This document shows, one piece after another, positions 36,314-45,423 of a stretch of 64,000 nt of DNA. The position numbers were made by a program, and so were the translations under genes. Source of the DNA: Paenibacillus sp. 453mf (GTDB lineage: Bacteria; Bacillota; Bacilli; Paenibacillales; Paenibacillaceae); assembly GCF_900116105.1 (NCBI RefSeq), contig NZ_FPAC01000002.1, positions 336,306-400,305 of the forward strand, given 5' to 3'. The notes beneath the pieces were generated by a model, which was not told where the DNA came from, made no database searches, and was given only the letters and a program-made list of their open reading frames with translations. How positions within the stretch are numbered: the first letter of the stretch is position 1; the number at the start of each line of letters is the position of its first letter.

Positions 36314-37444
36314 ATGCTTCAGCTCTCTCGGGATAGGCCCCGTACATACCAAGATAAACTTAATCATATAGTGGAAAGAGAATGTAAACATACGATCGAG
36401 AGGATAGACGGAATGGAAGAAAGGGGACATGGGCCGTTGGAGCGCGAATGGAAGAACATCTTGTATTCTTATGTGAAAGAGTATAATCGGAGCGAAGTTG
36501 ATCACAAGGAGCAGGAGCAGTATGTCATTACAGATCTTGCTGTCCTGCTGGAAAGAGGCAAGCGGGCCGCCAAGCTGGATCAGTGGTATCGCGAGCGTCA
36601 GGCCGTACCCCTGCGCTGCGAGACAAGCGCTAAGCTGCTCCGGACACTGTCGGATCGCAAGGGTGAAGCTGTGGTTGATGTACAGCTGTACAGCCGGTTA
36701 TTCTACTCCAAGGGGGGGATGACGCACCGGGAGGACCGCATTGAGAAGGAGCGGCTGACCTTCACCAAGGATGGTAATCATTGGGTCGTATCACGTGTTG
36801 TTAGAGATGTGCAGGAGCGAAAGCCCGTCGCTTATGAAACGTTGATCGCAGCAGAGAATGCGAAGCAGGCAGGCATACTGAGAAAGCCTCTGCTGAATAG
36901 AGAAGTGCTGTATCCAGGGATTCCTGCCAGACTGGTTCGATACCGTAGAGAGGATGCGGTAGCTTATGCAGATCAATGGTGGAATTCGGGTAATCCGGAG
37001 TTTGAAGAATTCGAAGTGAATTGCACCAATTATATATCTCAATGTCTCTTTGCAGGGGGAGCGCCGATCAACTATACTGGTAGGAGAGAAACAGGCTGGT
37101 GGTATAAAGGTTACGCTTCCGGAAAAGAGCAATGGAGCTATAGCTGGGCCGTATCTGATAGTTTGAATAATTATCTTACGCGGAATAATAACGGGCTGAC
37201 AGCAACACTTGTTGACGGGCCGGAGCAGCTTCAGCTTGGCGATGTTATTTTCTATGATTGGAATGGGGACGGCAGGTATCAGCACAGTACGATTGTAACG
37301 GCTTTTGATGCAGGCGGAATGCCCCTTGTGAATGCGAACACCGTAAGCAGCAGGCATCGTTATTGGGACTACAAGGATTCTTATGCCTGGACAGAGAACA
37401 CAACATACCGGTTATTCCACATCGCAGATACTTTTGGAGCCTAA
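36314..37444 (+). CDS. amidase-domain (Amidase_6) protein
   Basis: A 376-residue protein. The C-terminal 160 residues match the putative amidase domain (NlpC/P60-like cysteine fold). It begins DAVAYADQWWNSGNPEFEEF, followed by the probable nucleophile in NCTNYISQCLFAGGAP, then RETGWWYKGYASGKEQWSYSWA, and a His in GRYQHSTIVTAFD. The N-terminal 200 residues are helical and charged (VEREC through ILYSYVKEYNRSE), like the unannotated front of other bacillar members. No signal peptide is seen. ATG 36314 follows AGGGGAG. The substrate is unknown. Confidence 0.82.
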   Translation: MLQLSRDRPRTYQDKLNHIVERECKHTIERIDGMEERGHGPLEREWKNILYSYVKEYNRSEVDHKEQEQYVITDLAVLLERGKRAAKLDQWYRERQAVPLRCETSAKLLRTLSDRKGEAVVDVQLYSRLFYSKGGMTHREDRIEKERLTFTKDGNHWVVSRVVRDVQERKPVAYETLIAAENAKQAGILRKPLLNREVLYPGIPARLVRYRREDAVAYADQWWNSGNPEFEEFEVNCTNYISQCLFAGGAPINYTGRRETGWWYKGYASGKEQWSYSWAVSDSLNNYLTRNNNGLTATLVDGPEQLQLGDVIFYDWNGDGRYQHSTIVTAFDAGGMPLVNANTVSSRHRYWDYKDSYAWTENTTYRLFHIADTFGA

Positions 37445-37571
37445 AAAAAGCGTAACGCTCATCCTTAGGATGAATATACTACTGGCATAATTCGGTAGGC
37501 CTTGGCGGATACGATAATCTAAACGATTCTCTACCTTGGACCTGTAACCGTTAAGAAACCGGAGGTAAGTC

Positions 37572-38678
37572 ATGGTACACAGTGAACACAACAAGATGAC
37601 CGTAGGTGTGGTCTATGGAGGTAAGTCAGGAGAGCATGAGGTTTCATTGCAGACCGCATTTGCCGTCATCAGCGCATTTGATTTTGATAAATATGAAATC
37701 ATTCCTTTCTTTATATCGAAGCAGGGAAGCTGGGCTAGGGGAAACAGGCTCACTTCGCCTCCTGCCAGTATAGATGAGCTTAAGCTCGGTGGAAGTGCCG
37801 AAGAAACAAAAGATGCACTGAATTTAGTGTTCGGACGCCTGTATGGTACCGAGGGTGAACTAGATGTCATGTTCCCGCTGCTGCACGGTACGAACGGCGA
37901 AGATGGCACAATTCAAGGCTTGTTTGAAATGGCTGATATCCCTTATGTCGGTGCAGGCGTGCTGCCTTCTGCAGCAGGCATGGATAAAGTCGTGATGAAG
38001 AAGCTGTTTGCACAGGCGGGTCTACCGCAATGTGAATTTGCGTATTTTAATCATGTGCAGTGGAAACGCTCGAGTCATGATCTCATCGTGGGGATGGAAG
38101 ACCAGCTGGGCTATCCGATGTTTGTTAAACCAGCGAATCTTGGATCAAGTGTAGGTATTTCCAAGGCGCGTAATCGCGATGAGCTCGTTCAAGCGGTAGA
38201 ATTCGCATTCCGCTACGATATCAAAGTCATCGTTGAAGAGTTTGTAGATGCGAGAGAAGTAGAAGTGAGCGTACTCGGTAACGAGGAAGCGATCGCTTCT
38301 GTTCCGGGGGAGATTGTATCCTCCAGTGAATATTATGATTATGCGGCAAAATATATCGACGGCCAGTCACAGATGCTGATTCCCGCGCCGCTCGATGAGG
38401 AAGAGGCAGACCGTGTTCGTGAGGCTGCTCTGCAGGCATTTCGTGCCATTGAAGGCAACGGCATTACACGTGCGGATTTCTTCATTCGCAGATCTGACGG
38501 AGCACTTCTTATAAATGAAGTGAATACGATGCCGGGCTTTACACCATTCAGCATGTATCCATTGCTGTGGCGGGAGACGGGAGTATCTTACAAAGCGTTG
38601 CTGGATCGGATGATTGAGCTTGCCCTGGAGCGGTATGCCCTGAAACAAGCGCTGAATTACGAGAATGGTAACCGGTAG
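37572..38678 (+). CDS. ddl: D-alanine--D-alanine ligase
   Basis: A 368-residue ATP-grasp ligase joining two D-Ala residues for peptidoglycan precursors. Landmarks are VVYGGKSGEHEVSLQTAFAV at the start, PLLHGTNGEDGTIQGLFEM, PMFVKPANLGSSVGISKA, and NEVNTMPGFTPFSMYPLL. The active-site stretch around KYIDGQSQMLIPAPL carries a lysine/tyrosine-loop like those of D-Ala-D-Ala, not D-lactate, ligases; this last point is from memory. ATG 37572 follows CCGGAGGTAAG. It stands apart from murF, unlike in many Bacilli. Confidence 0.95.
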   Translation: MVHSEHNKMTVGVVYGGKSGEHEVSLQTAFAVISAFDFDKYEIIPFFISKQGSWARGNRLTSPPASIDELKLGGSAEETKDALNLVFGRLYGTEGELDVMFPLLHGTNGEDGTIQGLFEMADIPYVGAGVLPSAAGMDKVVMKKLFAQAGLPQCEFAYFNHVQWKRSSHDLIVGMEDQLGYPMFVKPANLGSSVGISKARNRDELVQAVEFAFRYDIKVIVEEFVDAREVEVSVLGNEEAIASVPGEIVSSSEYYDYAAKYIDGQSQMLIPAPLDEEEADRVREAALQAFRAIEGNGITRADFFIRRSDGALLINEVNTMPGFTPFSMYPLLWRETGVSYKALLDRMIELALERYALKQALNYENGNR

Positions 38679-38782
38679 TCAATGAGGAAACAAAGGGGAG
38701 TGATATGCTCTCCTTTTTTCATATATACAGGAAGTTCACGACAATCTTGTGGACCCGGAATTTTGGATACAGGAGGTTATTG

Positions 38783-39106
38783 ATGATGGGGTTTCAAACC
38801 GAGTTTAATTCTGTCTGTAAATTTAAGAGCGATCAGGAGCTTTACGAGCTGCTGGAATATGGCCGGGGCAAAATGGTGAAACAGGGATTTCGGGTGTTTC
38901 CCACTGGGCAGAAGGTCATTGCCTATACTCCTGAGAATACCGCGGTTGCCATTGTTAAGATTGTGGGCTGCATTGCCGAGATTAATTTTCAAGGACAAGA
39001 GGTCACCGAGGTGGAAATGGTGCTTGAACGCAAGCTGAACGAAGAGGAATCCCGGATTCAGACTGCGCTTGCTGATGAAATGTTTTTTGGAGATCAGAAT
39101 AAGTAG
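38783..39106 (+). CDS. hypothetical protein, 107 residues
   Basis: A compact protein not recognised from a named family. It reads MMGFQTEFNSVCKFKSDQEL at the start, with GKMVKQGFRVFPTGQKVIAYT and AVAIVKIVGCIAEINFQGQ in the middle, and a helical, acidic tail. Alternating strands in the centre suggest a small beta-rich fold. A longer frame reaches back to 38705, but AGGAGG at 38771-38776 supports ATG 38783 or 38786. It lies between ddl and uvsE in the same direction. The good ribosome site supports a real gene; no function is proposed. Confidence 0.8.
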   Translation: MMGFQTEFNSVCKFKSDQELYELLEYGRGKMVKQGFRVFPTGQKVIAYTPENTAVAIVKIVGCIAEINFQGQEVTEVEMVLERKLNEEESRIQTALADEMFFGDQNK

Positions 39107-39189
39107 CCTGGGTGAGGCTCCGAGAAGGTTTTAATCCGAACACATAGGGTATAACTGTACTATTATGACGAAGGGATTGAACCGCTTCC

Positions 39190-40185
39190 ATGATTGTACG
39201 ATTCGGATATGTCGCCATGTCAATGGTAGTAGCGAACGCGTCTCCGTCCAAGACGATGACGATGGCGAGTTTTAACAAAATAGAAGATCGGGAAGCAGCG
39301 ATCCGCAAGCTCGAACGCATTGCTGCCGAGAACTTACATAACACCCTCAGGCTGCTGAGGCATAATCTTGCAAGTGATATTAAAGTCTATCGATTCTCAT
39401 CCAAGCTCATACCGCTTGCTACACACGGAGATTTGGCCGATTGGGACCCATTTGCGGCATTAGCGCCCTCTTTTCAGGAGGTCGGTGATTTTGTGAAAAA
39501 GCATGGGATGCGCGTTTCGTTTCACCCCGATCATTTTACGGTGTTAAGTACACCTCGCGAGGAAGTGCTGAGAAGCTCCATTCGTGATCTAATGCACCAT
39601 AAGGCGATGCTCGATGCGATGGGACTGGATGCAAGAGCGAAGAATAATATTCATATCGGCGGTGCATATGGGGACAAGAGGAAGGCAGCAGAACGATTCG
39701 TTGACAATGCGGAATCCCTGCCTCCCGAGTTACTGCAGCGGATTACGCTTGAGAATGATGACAAGACCTTCACAGCAATCGAAACGCTGGAGGTATGCAA
39801 GAAGACAGGCCTTCCGATGGTGCTTGATATCCATCATCAGTGGGTGAATAACGACGGGGAAGCACCTTGGGAGTTGTGGGATGAGATTCTAGAGACATGG
39901 AAGACGATTTATGCTCAGGCGGACACTTCTCCAGAGAGCCCTCTGCCTCCTAAAATTCATGTATCGAGTCCCAAGAATGAGAAGGATATCCGGAGCCATG
40001 CAGATGGTGTTGTACTGGAGCCGCTGCTCGACTTCTTGCGTCATATTGCAGACCGGACCCCTGCCATTGATGTCATGATTGAAGCGAAACGCAAAGACGA
40101 AGCGCTATTTAATTTAATGAAGGATTTTGGAGAGCTGGCGGGGAAAGGCCTTGAAATGATAGACGGAGCTACAATTCGCATGTAA
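39190..40185 (+). CDS. uvsE: UV DNA damage endonuclease
   Basis: A 331-residue TIM-barrel endonuclease of the UVDE/UvsE family that nicks DNA 5' of UV photoproducts. It begins MIVRFGYVAMSM. Metal-binding and catalytic stretches include HGMRVSFHPDHFTVLST, NNIHIGGAYGDKRKAAERFV, ITLENDDKTFTA, LPMVLDIHHQWVN and IDVMIEAKRKDEAL. The ribosome site is weak (GAAGGG, 14 bases from ATG 39190), so another start is possible, though the family N-terminus fits. UvsE is common in spore formers as a backup for photolesion repair. Confidence 0.95.
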   Translation: MIVRFGYVAMSMVVANASPSKTMTMASFNKIEDREAAIRKLERIAAENLHNTLRLLRHNLASDIKVYRFSSKLIPLATHGDLADWDPFAALAPSFQEVGDFVKKHGMRVSFHPDHFTVLSTPREEVLRSSIRDLMHHKAMLDAMGLDARAKNNIHIGGAYGDKRKAAERFVDNAESLPPELLQRITLENDDKTFTAIETLEVCKKTGLPMVLDIHHQWVNNDGEAPWELWDEILETWKTIYAQADTSPESPLPPKIHVSSPKNEKDIRSHADGVVLEPLLDFLRHIADRTPAIDVMIEAKRKDEALFNLMKDFGELAGKGLEMIDGATIRM

Positions 40186-40386
40186 GGGACAGCTCGCCAA
40201 TCTCGCCAAGGCTGATATTAATATGGTTAATTGATTGTATTTGGCGGATTTATGTGAAATTCTAAAATGCACAAAATTGTGAAATAGGGCTTTTTACGTG
40301 TAACGAGAACGCGTTTTTGACGTTACTATTATAATAAGCTTAGCTATAGTTCATTCTGTATAGCTCAAAGATACAAAGAAAGTAGT

Positions 40387-41259
40387 GTGATCGCTTTGAA
40401 CGACAATCAGAAGATTCCATATGTAGTTACTAGTAAGAGTTATACTGCTGTTGCAATTAATGCTGCTGCCAAAGCGGGAGAGTGGATTAAGAGCCGTGCC
40501 GGCTCTACCTTTAAAATGGCGACGAAATATTCTGCACAGGATTTGGTCACCGAGGTGGATAAAGGAGCAGAGCAGATGATTCGAAGGCTGATCCTCACTC
40601 ATTTTCCTGACCATGCGATTCTGGGTGAAGAGGGGGTCGAGCCGGGAGCGGAAGCATCGGCGAAGGCGCTTGAGGCGGCACGCGAGGAAGAATTTTTGTG
40701 GATCGTGGACCCGGTAGATGGCACGACAAACTTCGTGCATGGCTTTCCTTTTTTCTCCGTATCCATTGCACTTGCCCATCGCGGTGAAGTTATCGTAGGT
40801 GTAATCTATGATCCTATTCGAGATGAGCTCTTTGTAGCTGAGAAGGGGAAAGGCGCGTATGTTCATGGAGATCGGATGAAGGTCTCTAGTGAAGCAAGCT
40901 TATCAGACAGCTTGGTAGCGATTGGGTTCCCTCCAGATCCCGAATTTGCGCTCCCTGCGAACATGAGTGTTGCTAAGACACTGGCACCCAAAGTGCGCAA
41001 TCTGAGAGCAGGAGGCTCGGCTGCGCTTCACCTGGCCTATGTGGCAGCAGGCAGACTCAGCGCATACACCGAGATTGGGCTCAATCCTTGGGATATCGCT
41101 GCAGGGGCCCTGCTGGTTCAAGAATCTGGGGGAATCGTAACGGATACACAAGGCAACCCATATCATTTGGCTGTTCGGTATGTTGCAGCAAGCAACGGAC
41201 GTATTCATGAGGAACTCATTCGTACACTTACAGAAGAGAATGCTACCGGCGTAAACTGA
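40387..41259 (+). CDS. inositol monophosphatase-family phosphatase
   Basis: A 290-residue Mg-dependent phosphatase of the IMPase/SuhB family. Metal motifs are complete: ILGEEGVEPG (Glu), FLWIVDPVDGTTNFVHGFPFFSV, and NPWDIAAGALLVQESGGIVTD. Substrates in the family range from inositol phosphate to nucleotide by-products. The N-terminal 25 residues (NDNQKIPYVVTSKSYTAVAI) lie before the usual helix AAAKAGEWIKS. The GTG start at 40387 has only AAAGAAAG upstream, so the exact start is uncertain. A short unknown gene follows after 68 bases. Confidence 0.92.
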   Translation: MIALNDNQKIPYVVTSKSYTAVAINAAAKAGEWIKSRAGSTFKMATKYSAQDLVTEVDKGAEQMIRRLILTHFPDHAILGEEGVEPGAEASAKALEAAREEEFLWIVDPVDGTTNFVHGFPFFSVSIALAHRGEVIVGVIYDPIRDELFVAEKGKGAYVHGDRMKVSSEASLSDSLVAIGFPPDPEFALPANMSVAKTLAPKVRNLRAGGSAALHLAYVAAGRLSAYTEIGLNPWDIAAGALLVQESGGIVTDTQGNPYHLAVRYVAASNGRIHEELIRTLTEENATGVN

Positions 41260-41327
41260 TGCAGATCTTGCATAACAACCTCCTCTGCGGTGGAATAATG
41301 TATGCAAAAACAAAGGAGTGATGGACC

Positions 41328-41579
41328 GTGAAGGATTCAAGTGAACTGGAACGCCAGCTTAGCGAAATGCTGACTGAAGGAGAGCCTGAATTTGGAGACC
41401 GCAAGGAAAGAGAGCGGCAGAACATGTCTCCGAAGCACGAAATCCGCATTCAGACGCAGCTCGATCCGATTGTAGCAGAAACGAAGAAGTTTCGCCGTAT
41501 AGCGAAGGAAGTAGATCATCGGTATGATGTTTATATGAAGAAGGCGGGTTTATCCGAGAAGGGTTCCGACGAGGAATAA
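41328..41579 (+). CDS. small charged hypothetical protein
   Basis: An 83-residue soluble protein rich in Glu, Lys and Arg, predicted mostly helical (SSELERQLSEMLTEGEPEFG, then ETKKFRRIAKEVDHRYDVYM). No known domain was recognised. GTG 41328 has AAAGGAG 10 bases upstream, and a strong terminator follows 40 bases after the stop, which supports expression. It may share a transcript with the inositol monophosphatase-family gene. Confidence 0.78.
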   Translation: MKDSSELERQLSEMLTEGEPEFGDRKERERQNMSPKHEIRIQTQLDPIVAETKKFRRIAKEVDHRYDVYMKKAGLSEKGSDEE

Positions 41580-41620
41580 AGATAGAATCACATTGACCCT
41601 ATTCATTGATTAATACTGCA

Positions 41621-41650
41621 GAGATGCCCCGATATCGGGGCTCTTTTTTT
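41621..41650 (+). terminator. Rho-independent terminator
   Basis: GAGATGCCCCGATATCGGGG followed by CTC and T7: a GCCCCGAT/ATCGGGGC stem. Confidence 0.88.
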
Positions 41651-41740
41651 CGTGTAAAGTTCGGAAATAGTAGTATCTCCCTCAATACGCTTGGTGGTAA
41701 AATAAGGAACATGGCATGAGAGAGGGGGATATTGTTACTT

Positions 41741-43009
41741 ATGATGAAAATAGCAAGCTTCAGAAGAAGGGTTAAGCAAGGATTTGCCTTACTATTTGCA
41801 GGGGGCCTCTTCTTGTACGCCTGGCATACGGCGGTGTATGCGCAGGAAGTGACTAGCAAAGAGCCGTTTAAGATTGTTGCACTCGGAGACTCGATAACGG
41901 TAGGTTATGAGCCGGGAATGGAGGATTACTCTACGGCTCCTTACGGCTACGTCGAGCGTTTGCTTGAACAAGGTCTATTGCATGAGCGGACGGTGGTAAC
42001 AAACTACGGAATCGGCGGATTAAAAAGCAATGGATTGAAGGAGTTTGCACAAGCGATATTTAACGAGGAGACAGTGACCCCTGAGGAAATACAGCCAGGA
42101 CTTCCAGATGCTCGTGTGGCTTCTTATATGGTCAGCATCCGTCAGATTAAACAGGATGTGACTGAGGCAGATGTCATTACAATCACGATCGGCGGCAATG
42201 ATGTATCTGAGCTGCTTGTGACAGCCGACGGAATGAATGATTCAGACTTGAATCAAAGAGTTGAGGAGATGCTTGCAAAATATACTTTAGAGGTGACGGC
42301 CGCTGTTCAGCAGCTTCACGCAATGAACAGTAATGCCATGATTGTACTGGCAGACCAGTATCAGCCGGTCCCCAAGGTGGGCAATGCAGGTCTCTATGCC
42401 AAGCTGATGGAAGCAAGCGCTGAGTTTACCCGCACAGTGGATGCGCTGGCTGCTGAACTCAGCACTCAAGGCGTTCCTATCAAGGTCGCACATATCGCCC
42501 AGGCGTTCGCCGGAGGCGAGGGGACGATGACCCATATGATCGGCAGCCGGGATTTTCATCCAAATCAGCTCGGCTATGAAGCGATTGCCAAGGTGTTTGC
42601 AGAATCCATATGGGGGCAATACGTCAAATTAAAGGCGGCAGAGACCGGGGAGCCGATGAACATCATCGTCAGCGGCAAGCTGCTGGATACTCCGTATAAG
42701 CCGGTGCTGCGAAACAATCAGAACTATGTGGCGATTCAGGATATTGTAAGTGCCGTAGGCGCAAAATCCCAGTGGATTCATGAAGCGAAGGCGACGCTGA
42801 TTACGTATAATGCAAATCGTGTTCAGATACAGATTAATAAACCGAACGTACTTGTAAATGGTCAGCTGATCCCTGTCAAGAATGCTCCTTTCCTTCATCA
42901 AGTAGGCAAGGAAGCGAAGACTTATGTTCCTCTTGCCCTTATCGCAGAAGGACTGGGTTATGATGTGCAGTACAATGCCAAGCTGAAGACCGTCTTTATC
43001 AATCCATAA
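41741..43009 (+). CDS. secreted SGNH/GDSL hydrolase with copper-amine-oxidase-like stalk
   Basis: A 422-residue exported protein. A signal peptide (KQGFALLFAGGLFLYAWHTA, cleavage probably after AVYA) leads to an SGNH hydrolase: block I GDSITVGY, block II Gly in YGIGGLKSNG, block III GGND, and block V Asp-X-X-His in SRDFHPNQLGY. From about residue 310 a copper-amine-oxidase N-like domain follows (RNNQNYVAIQDIVSAVGAKSQW through VPLALIAEGLGYDVQY), likely a cell-wall or protein-contact module. A longer TTG start at 41732 is disfavoured because GAGGGGG is too close to it; ATG 41741 fits better. The ester substrate is unknown. Confidence 0.9.
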   Translation: MMKIASFRRRVKQGFALLFAGGLFLYAWHTAVYAQEVTSKEPFKIVALGDSITVGYEPGMEDYSTAPYGYVERLLEQGLLHERTVVTNYGIGGLKSNGLKEFAQAIFNEETVTPEEIQPGLPDARVASYMVSIRQIKQDVTEADVITITIGGNDVSELLVTADGMNDSDLNQRVEEMLAKYTLEVTAAVQQLHAMNSNAMIVLADQYQPVPKVGNAGLYAKLMEASAEFTRTVDALAAELSTQGVPIKVAHIAQAFAGGEGTMTHMIGSRDFHPNQLGYEAIAKVFAESIWGQYVKLKAAETGEPMNIIVSGKLLDTPYKPVLRNNQNYVAIQDIVSAVGAKSQWIHEAKATLITYNANRVQIQINKPNVLVNGQLIPVKNAPFLHQVGKEAKTYVPLALIAEGLGYDVQYNAKLKTVFINP

Positions 43010-43054
43010 TTATTAAGTCGATGGCAGCTGTTCACACCTAGTCACGGCTGACTG

Positions 43055-43083
43055 AAGCTGCTCTCTTAAGAGCAGCTTTTTTT
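43055..43083 (+). terminator. Rho-independent terminator after GDSL hydrolase
   Basis: AAGCTGCTCT-TA-AGAGCAGCTT with a T7 tail. Confidence 0.88.
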
Positions 43084-43239
43084 ACTGTACAATAATTATT
43101 GAAATGTAATATAATCAACAACAAAGACTTCTACAGAAAAACACAGAAGATTTAATGGTTTTTATTTCTGCATCACAGATTTTGTTCCGATTTACCGGCG
43201 TACAGAGGTCAGGCTTCTATAAAGGAGGCGTGCAAATGC

Positions 43240-43683
43240 ATGAATAATTTGGAGCATGTTGTTAGCCGTGCTCGTGAGTCCGGCAGCAAAAGGTCCGCAC
43301 CTGTAATCAGACTTCGTGTCTTCAGAGAGGAGAAGGACAGCGTCAAACAGTCAGCGATTGTCACCTCCATGCTGGAACTCGTGCATAATCACTATGCCGA
43401 TGCCGATCTATCCCTGAATACGGTAGCAAGACATATGCTGTACATGAATCCGGATTATTTAGGTAAAATGTTCAAGAAGGATACAGGGCTTAATTTCTCC
43501 CAATATTTAAATCAATACCGGATACGACAAGCCTGCAGCTATATCCAGCAGGAAGATGAGGATGTCAAAATTTTTGAATTGGCGGAATGGTTTGGTTTTG
43601 GTGGAAATTCAGGTTACTTCAGCCAGGTATTTAAGAGATGGACAGGGATGACACCGTCTCATTACAAGAGAAGGGCAAGATGA
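43240..43683 (+). CDS. short AraC-family (YesN-type) DNA-binding protein
   Basis: A 147-residue protein made almost wholly of an AraC double helix-turn-helix: VHNHYADADLSLNTVARHML, YMNPDYLGKMFKKDTGLNFSQYLNQYRI, and FELAEWFGFGGNSGYFSQVFKRWTGMTPSHYKRR. This is the C-terminal half of Paenibacillus YesN-like response regulators. Here no receiver or sugar-binding domain is attached, only about 40 basic residues. ATG 43240 with AAAGGAGG 11 bases upstream shows it is a proper start rather than a simple truncation. It directly precedes the rhamnogalacturonan acetylesterase gene and may control it. Confidence 0.87.
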   Translation: MNNLEHVVSRARESGSKRSAPVIRLRVFREEKDSVKQSAIVTSMLELVHNHYADADLSLNTVARHMLYMNPDYLGKMFKKDTGLNFSQYLNQYRIRQACSYIQQEDEDVKIFELAEWFGFGGNSGYFSQVFKRWTGMTPSHYKRRAR

Positions 43684-43714
43684 TGTTTTGTAGAATGTAA
43701 GGAGGATGAGCTCT

Positions 43715-44914
43715 TTGAGCACAAGCACATTGTCCCATTTCAAATTTGACTTTGGTCCCGGCAATACTGCAAGCGATTACATTGGAATCCGTCCTGGCAT
43801 GATATACGATGAGGAGCTGGGATATGGGTTTGAATCCGTCGGCACAATATATGGAAGAGACCGTGCAGAAGAGCGAATAGTTCCGGACAATCAGCAGAGC
43901 GTTGCTGTAAACCGGGGAGGCTTTGGATCAGTCAGGAAGCGTTTGCAGGACAGCTTCTGCATTCCGCTGAACGCTGTATTTCGTCTGGATGTCCCTGCGG
44001 GGAGTTACCGAATTCATTTGATTATCGGCGATGAGTTGGCAGAGACGAGGACGATTATAAAGGCAGGAGAAGGAAGGCTGATTCTCCCGGAGATTGAAAC
44101 GCCGCCAGGACAATGGATCGAGGAGAAATGCACCGTTCATGTAAGGGAAGGAGATTCATTACGACTCTCCTTCTCGGGAGCTGCGCCGCGGATTAATGCG
44201 ATGGAGATTATGCCTGCCGATCAAACACTGACGGTATTTATCGCCGGAGACTCAACGGTATGCGACCAGCCTGCAGCAGGCTAGCCATACTCTGGCTGGG
44301 GACAGATGCTCCCTGCCTGCTTCAAGCACGATGTGGTTGTGGACAATCACGCGCATTCCGGTCGAAGCACGAAGAGCTTTATTGATGAGGGAAGACTTGC
44401 AGTGATTGAGCAACGTATCAAGCCTGGGGATTACCTATTGATTCAGTTCGGTCACAATGACGAGAAGTCGGATGCGCAGCGGGGGACACAGCCGTTTACA
44501 ACCTTTAAAGAGTATCTGAAGCAATACATAGATACGGCAAGGCGCCATGAAGCTCACCCGATTCTTGTTACACCCGTGCACCGAAGATATTTTAATGAGG
44601 ATGGAAGCCTGATTGACACGCATGGCGACTATATTACAGCTGTTAAGGAGCTTGCTGCGGAGGAAGGCGTTTCGATGATCGACCTTGCGGCACGAAGCAG
44701 AGAGCTGTTTGAAGCAGCAGGCATGGAAGGAAGCAAGCATGATTTTTTATGGGCGTATCCCGGTGAATACATGAATCACCCGGCAGGAGTTGAGGACAAC
44801 ACCCATTTCTCTGTCCGCGGAGCCACGCGGCTGGCCAAAGAGGTAGCAGCTGCCATTTCTGAACTGCAATTACAGCCGCTTCAAATGTATCTTCGTAATA
44901 CCTATCTTTCTTGA
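43715..44914 (+). pseudogene. rhamnogalacturonan acetylesterase interrupted by an in-frame TAG
   Basis: A GDSL esterase like Bacillus YesT/RhgT, which removes acetyl groups from rhamnogalacturonan. The N-terminal part has a beta-rich domain (FKFDFGPGNTASDYIG, then SFCIPLNAVFRLDVPAGSYRIHLI) and ends with block I FIAGDSTVCDQPAAG. A TAG stop follows at 44282-44284. The same frame then continues PYSGWGQMLPACF, NHAHSGRSTKSF, QFGHNDEKSD and the catalytic DNTHFSVRGA. No shift is needed: one codon alone breaks the gene. AAGGAGG at 43699-43705 fits TTG 43715. It could be a recent nonsense mutation or a base-call error; otherwise the coding sequence looks intact. Confidence 0.85.
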
Positions 44915-44942
44915 AGCAGAGTAGAAAGGGGATATAAAGACA

Positions 44943-45332
44943 ATGAGTCCATCAGAGGCAAAGGGATATGAGCCGCTTGGCCGTACTATGTGGATGATAC
45001 CAGATGGCTACATCCCGCCTGACAGCAGCGGCAGCCTTGAGAGTCACGAAAGTATCTGTGTTCTCAATACCTGCAGCGAGGATGCCCATCTGGTTATGAC
45101 CATTTATTTCGAAGACAGGGAGCCGCTGGAGGGGATAGAGGCTGTCATCCCTGCAAGAAGAACTCGCCATGTTCGAACCGCGGGACTTGAGTCAGAAGGA
45201 CAGAAGATTCCTTCCGGTGTCCCTTATGCAATTACGGTTCACAGTGATGTTCCGATCATTGTGCAGTACAGCAGGCTGGATTCGACACAGCCGGAGTTGG
45301 CATTAATGAGTGTGATGGCTTATCCGGTCTAA
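44943..45332 (+). CDS. ASRT-family (sensory rhodopsin transducer-like) protein
   Basis: A 129-residue small beta-sandwich protein matching the family of Anabaena sensory rhodopsin transducer: GRTMWMIPDGYIPPDSSGSL, SHESICVLNTCSEDAHLVMT, IYFEDREPLEG, PARRTRHVRTAGL, and IIVQYSRLDSTQPELALMSV. No rhodopsin gene is in the window. The family has been linked to carbohydrate binding. Its position 28 bases after a rhamnogalacturonan acetylesterase, in the same direction, fits a sugar-related role better than light sensing. ATG 44943 follows AAAGGGGATA. A bidirectional terminator follows. Confidence 0.88.
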   Translation: MSPSEAKGYEPLGRTMWMIPDGYIPPDSSGSLESHESICVLNTCSEDAHLVMTIYFEDREPLEGIEAVIPARRTRHVRTAGLESEGQKIPSGVPYAITVHSDVPIIVQYSRLDSTQPELALMSVMAYPV

Positions 45333-45375
45333 ATTTCCCCATCCATTTTCACTTGATGGAGACCTGTATAAAATT

Positions 45376-45416
45376 AAGAAGAGGAATGACAGATCACTAG
45401 TCATTCCTCTTCTTAT
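45376..45416. terminator. Bidirectional terminator between ASRT gene and ger operon
   Basis: AAGAAGAGGAATGAC pairs perfectly with GTCATTCCTCTTCTT across a nine-base loop. Confidence 0.85.
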
Positions 45417-45423
45417 ATCCAAT

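Noticed and set aside
37445..37480. GCGTAACGC and CATCCTTAGGATG as a terminator after the amidase-like gene
   Set aside because: The stems are very short and no T run follows.
43084..43239. A lost receiver domain upstream of the short AraC-type gene
   Set aside because: The bases upstream show no response-regulator coding remnant in any frame I could read.
44282..44284. The in-frame TAG read as pyrrolysine or programmed readthrough
   Set aside because: No supporting element or family precedent is visible; a nonsense mutation or base error is simpler.
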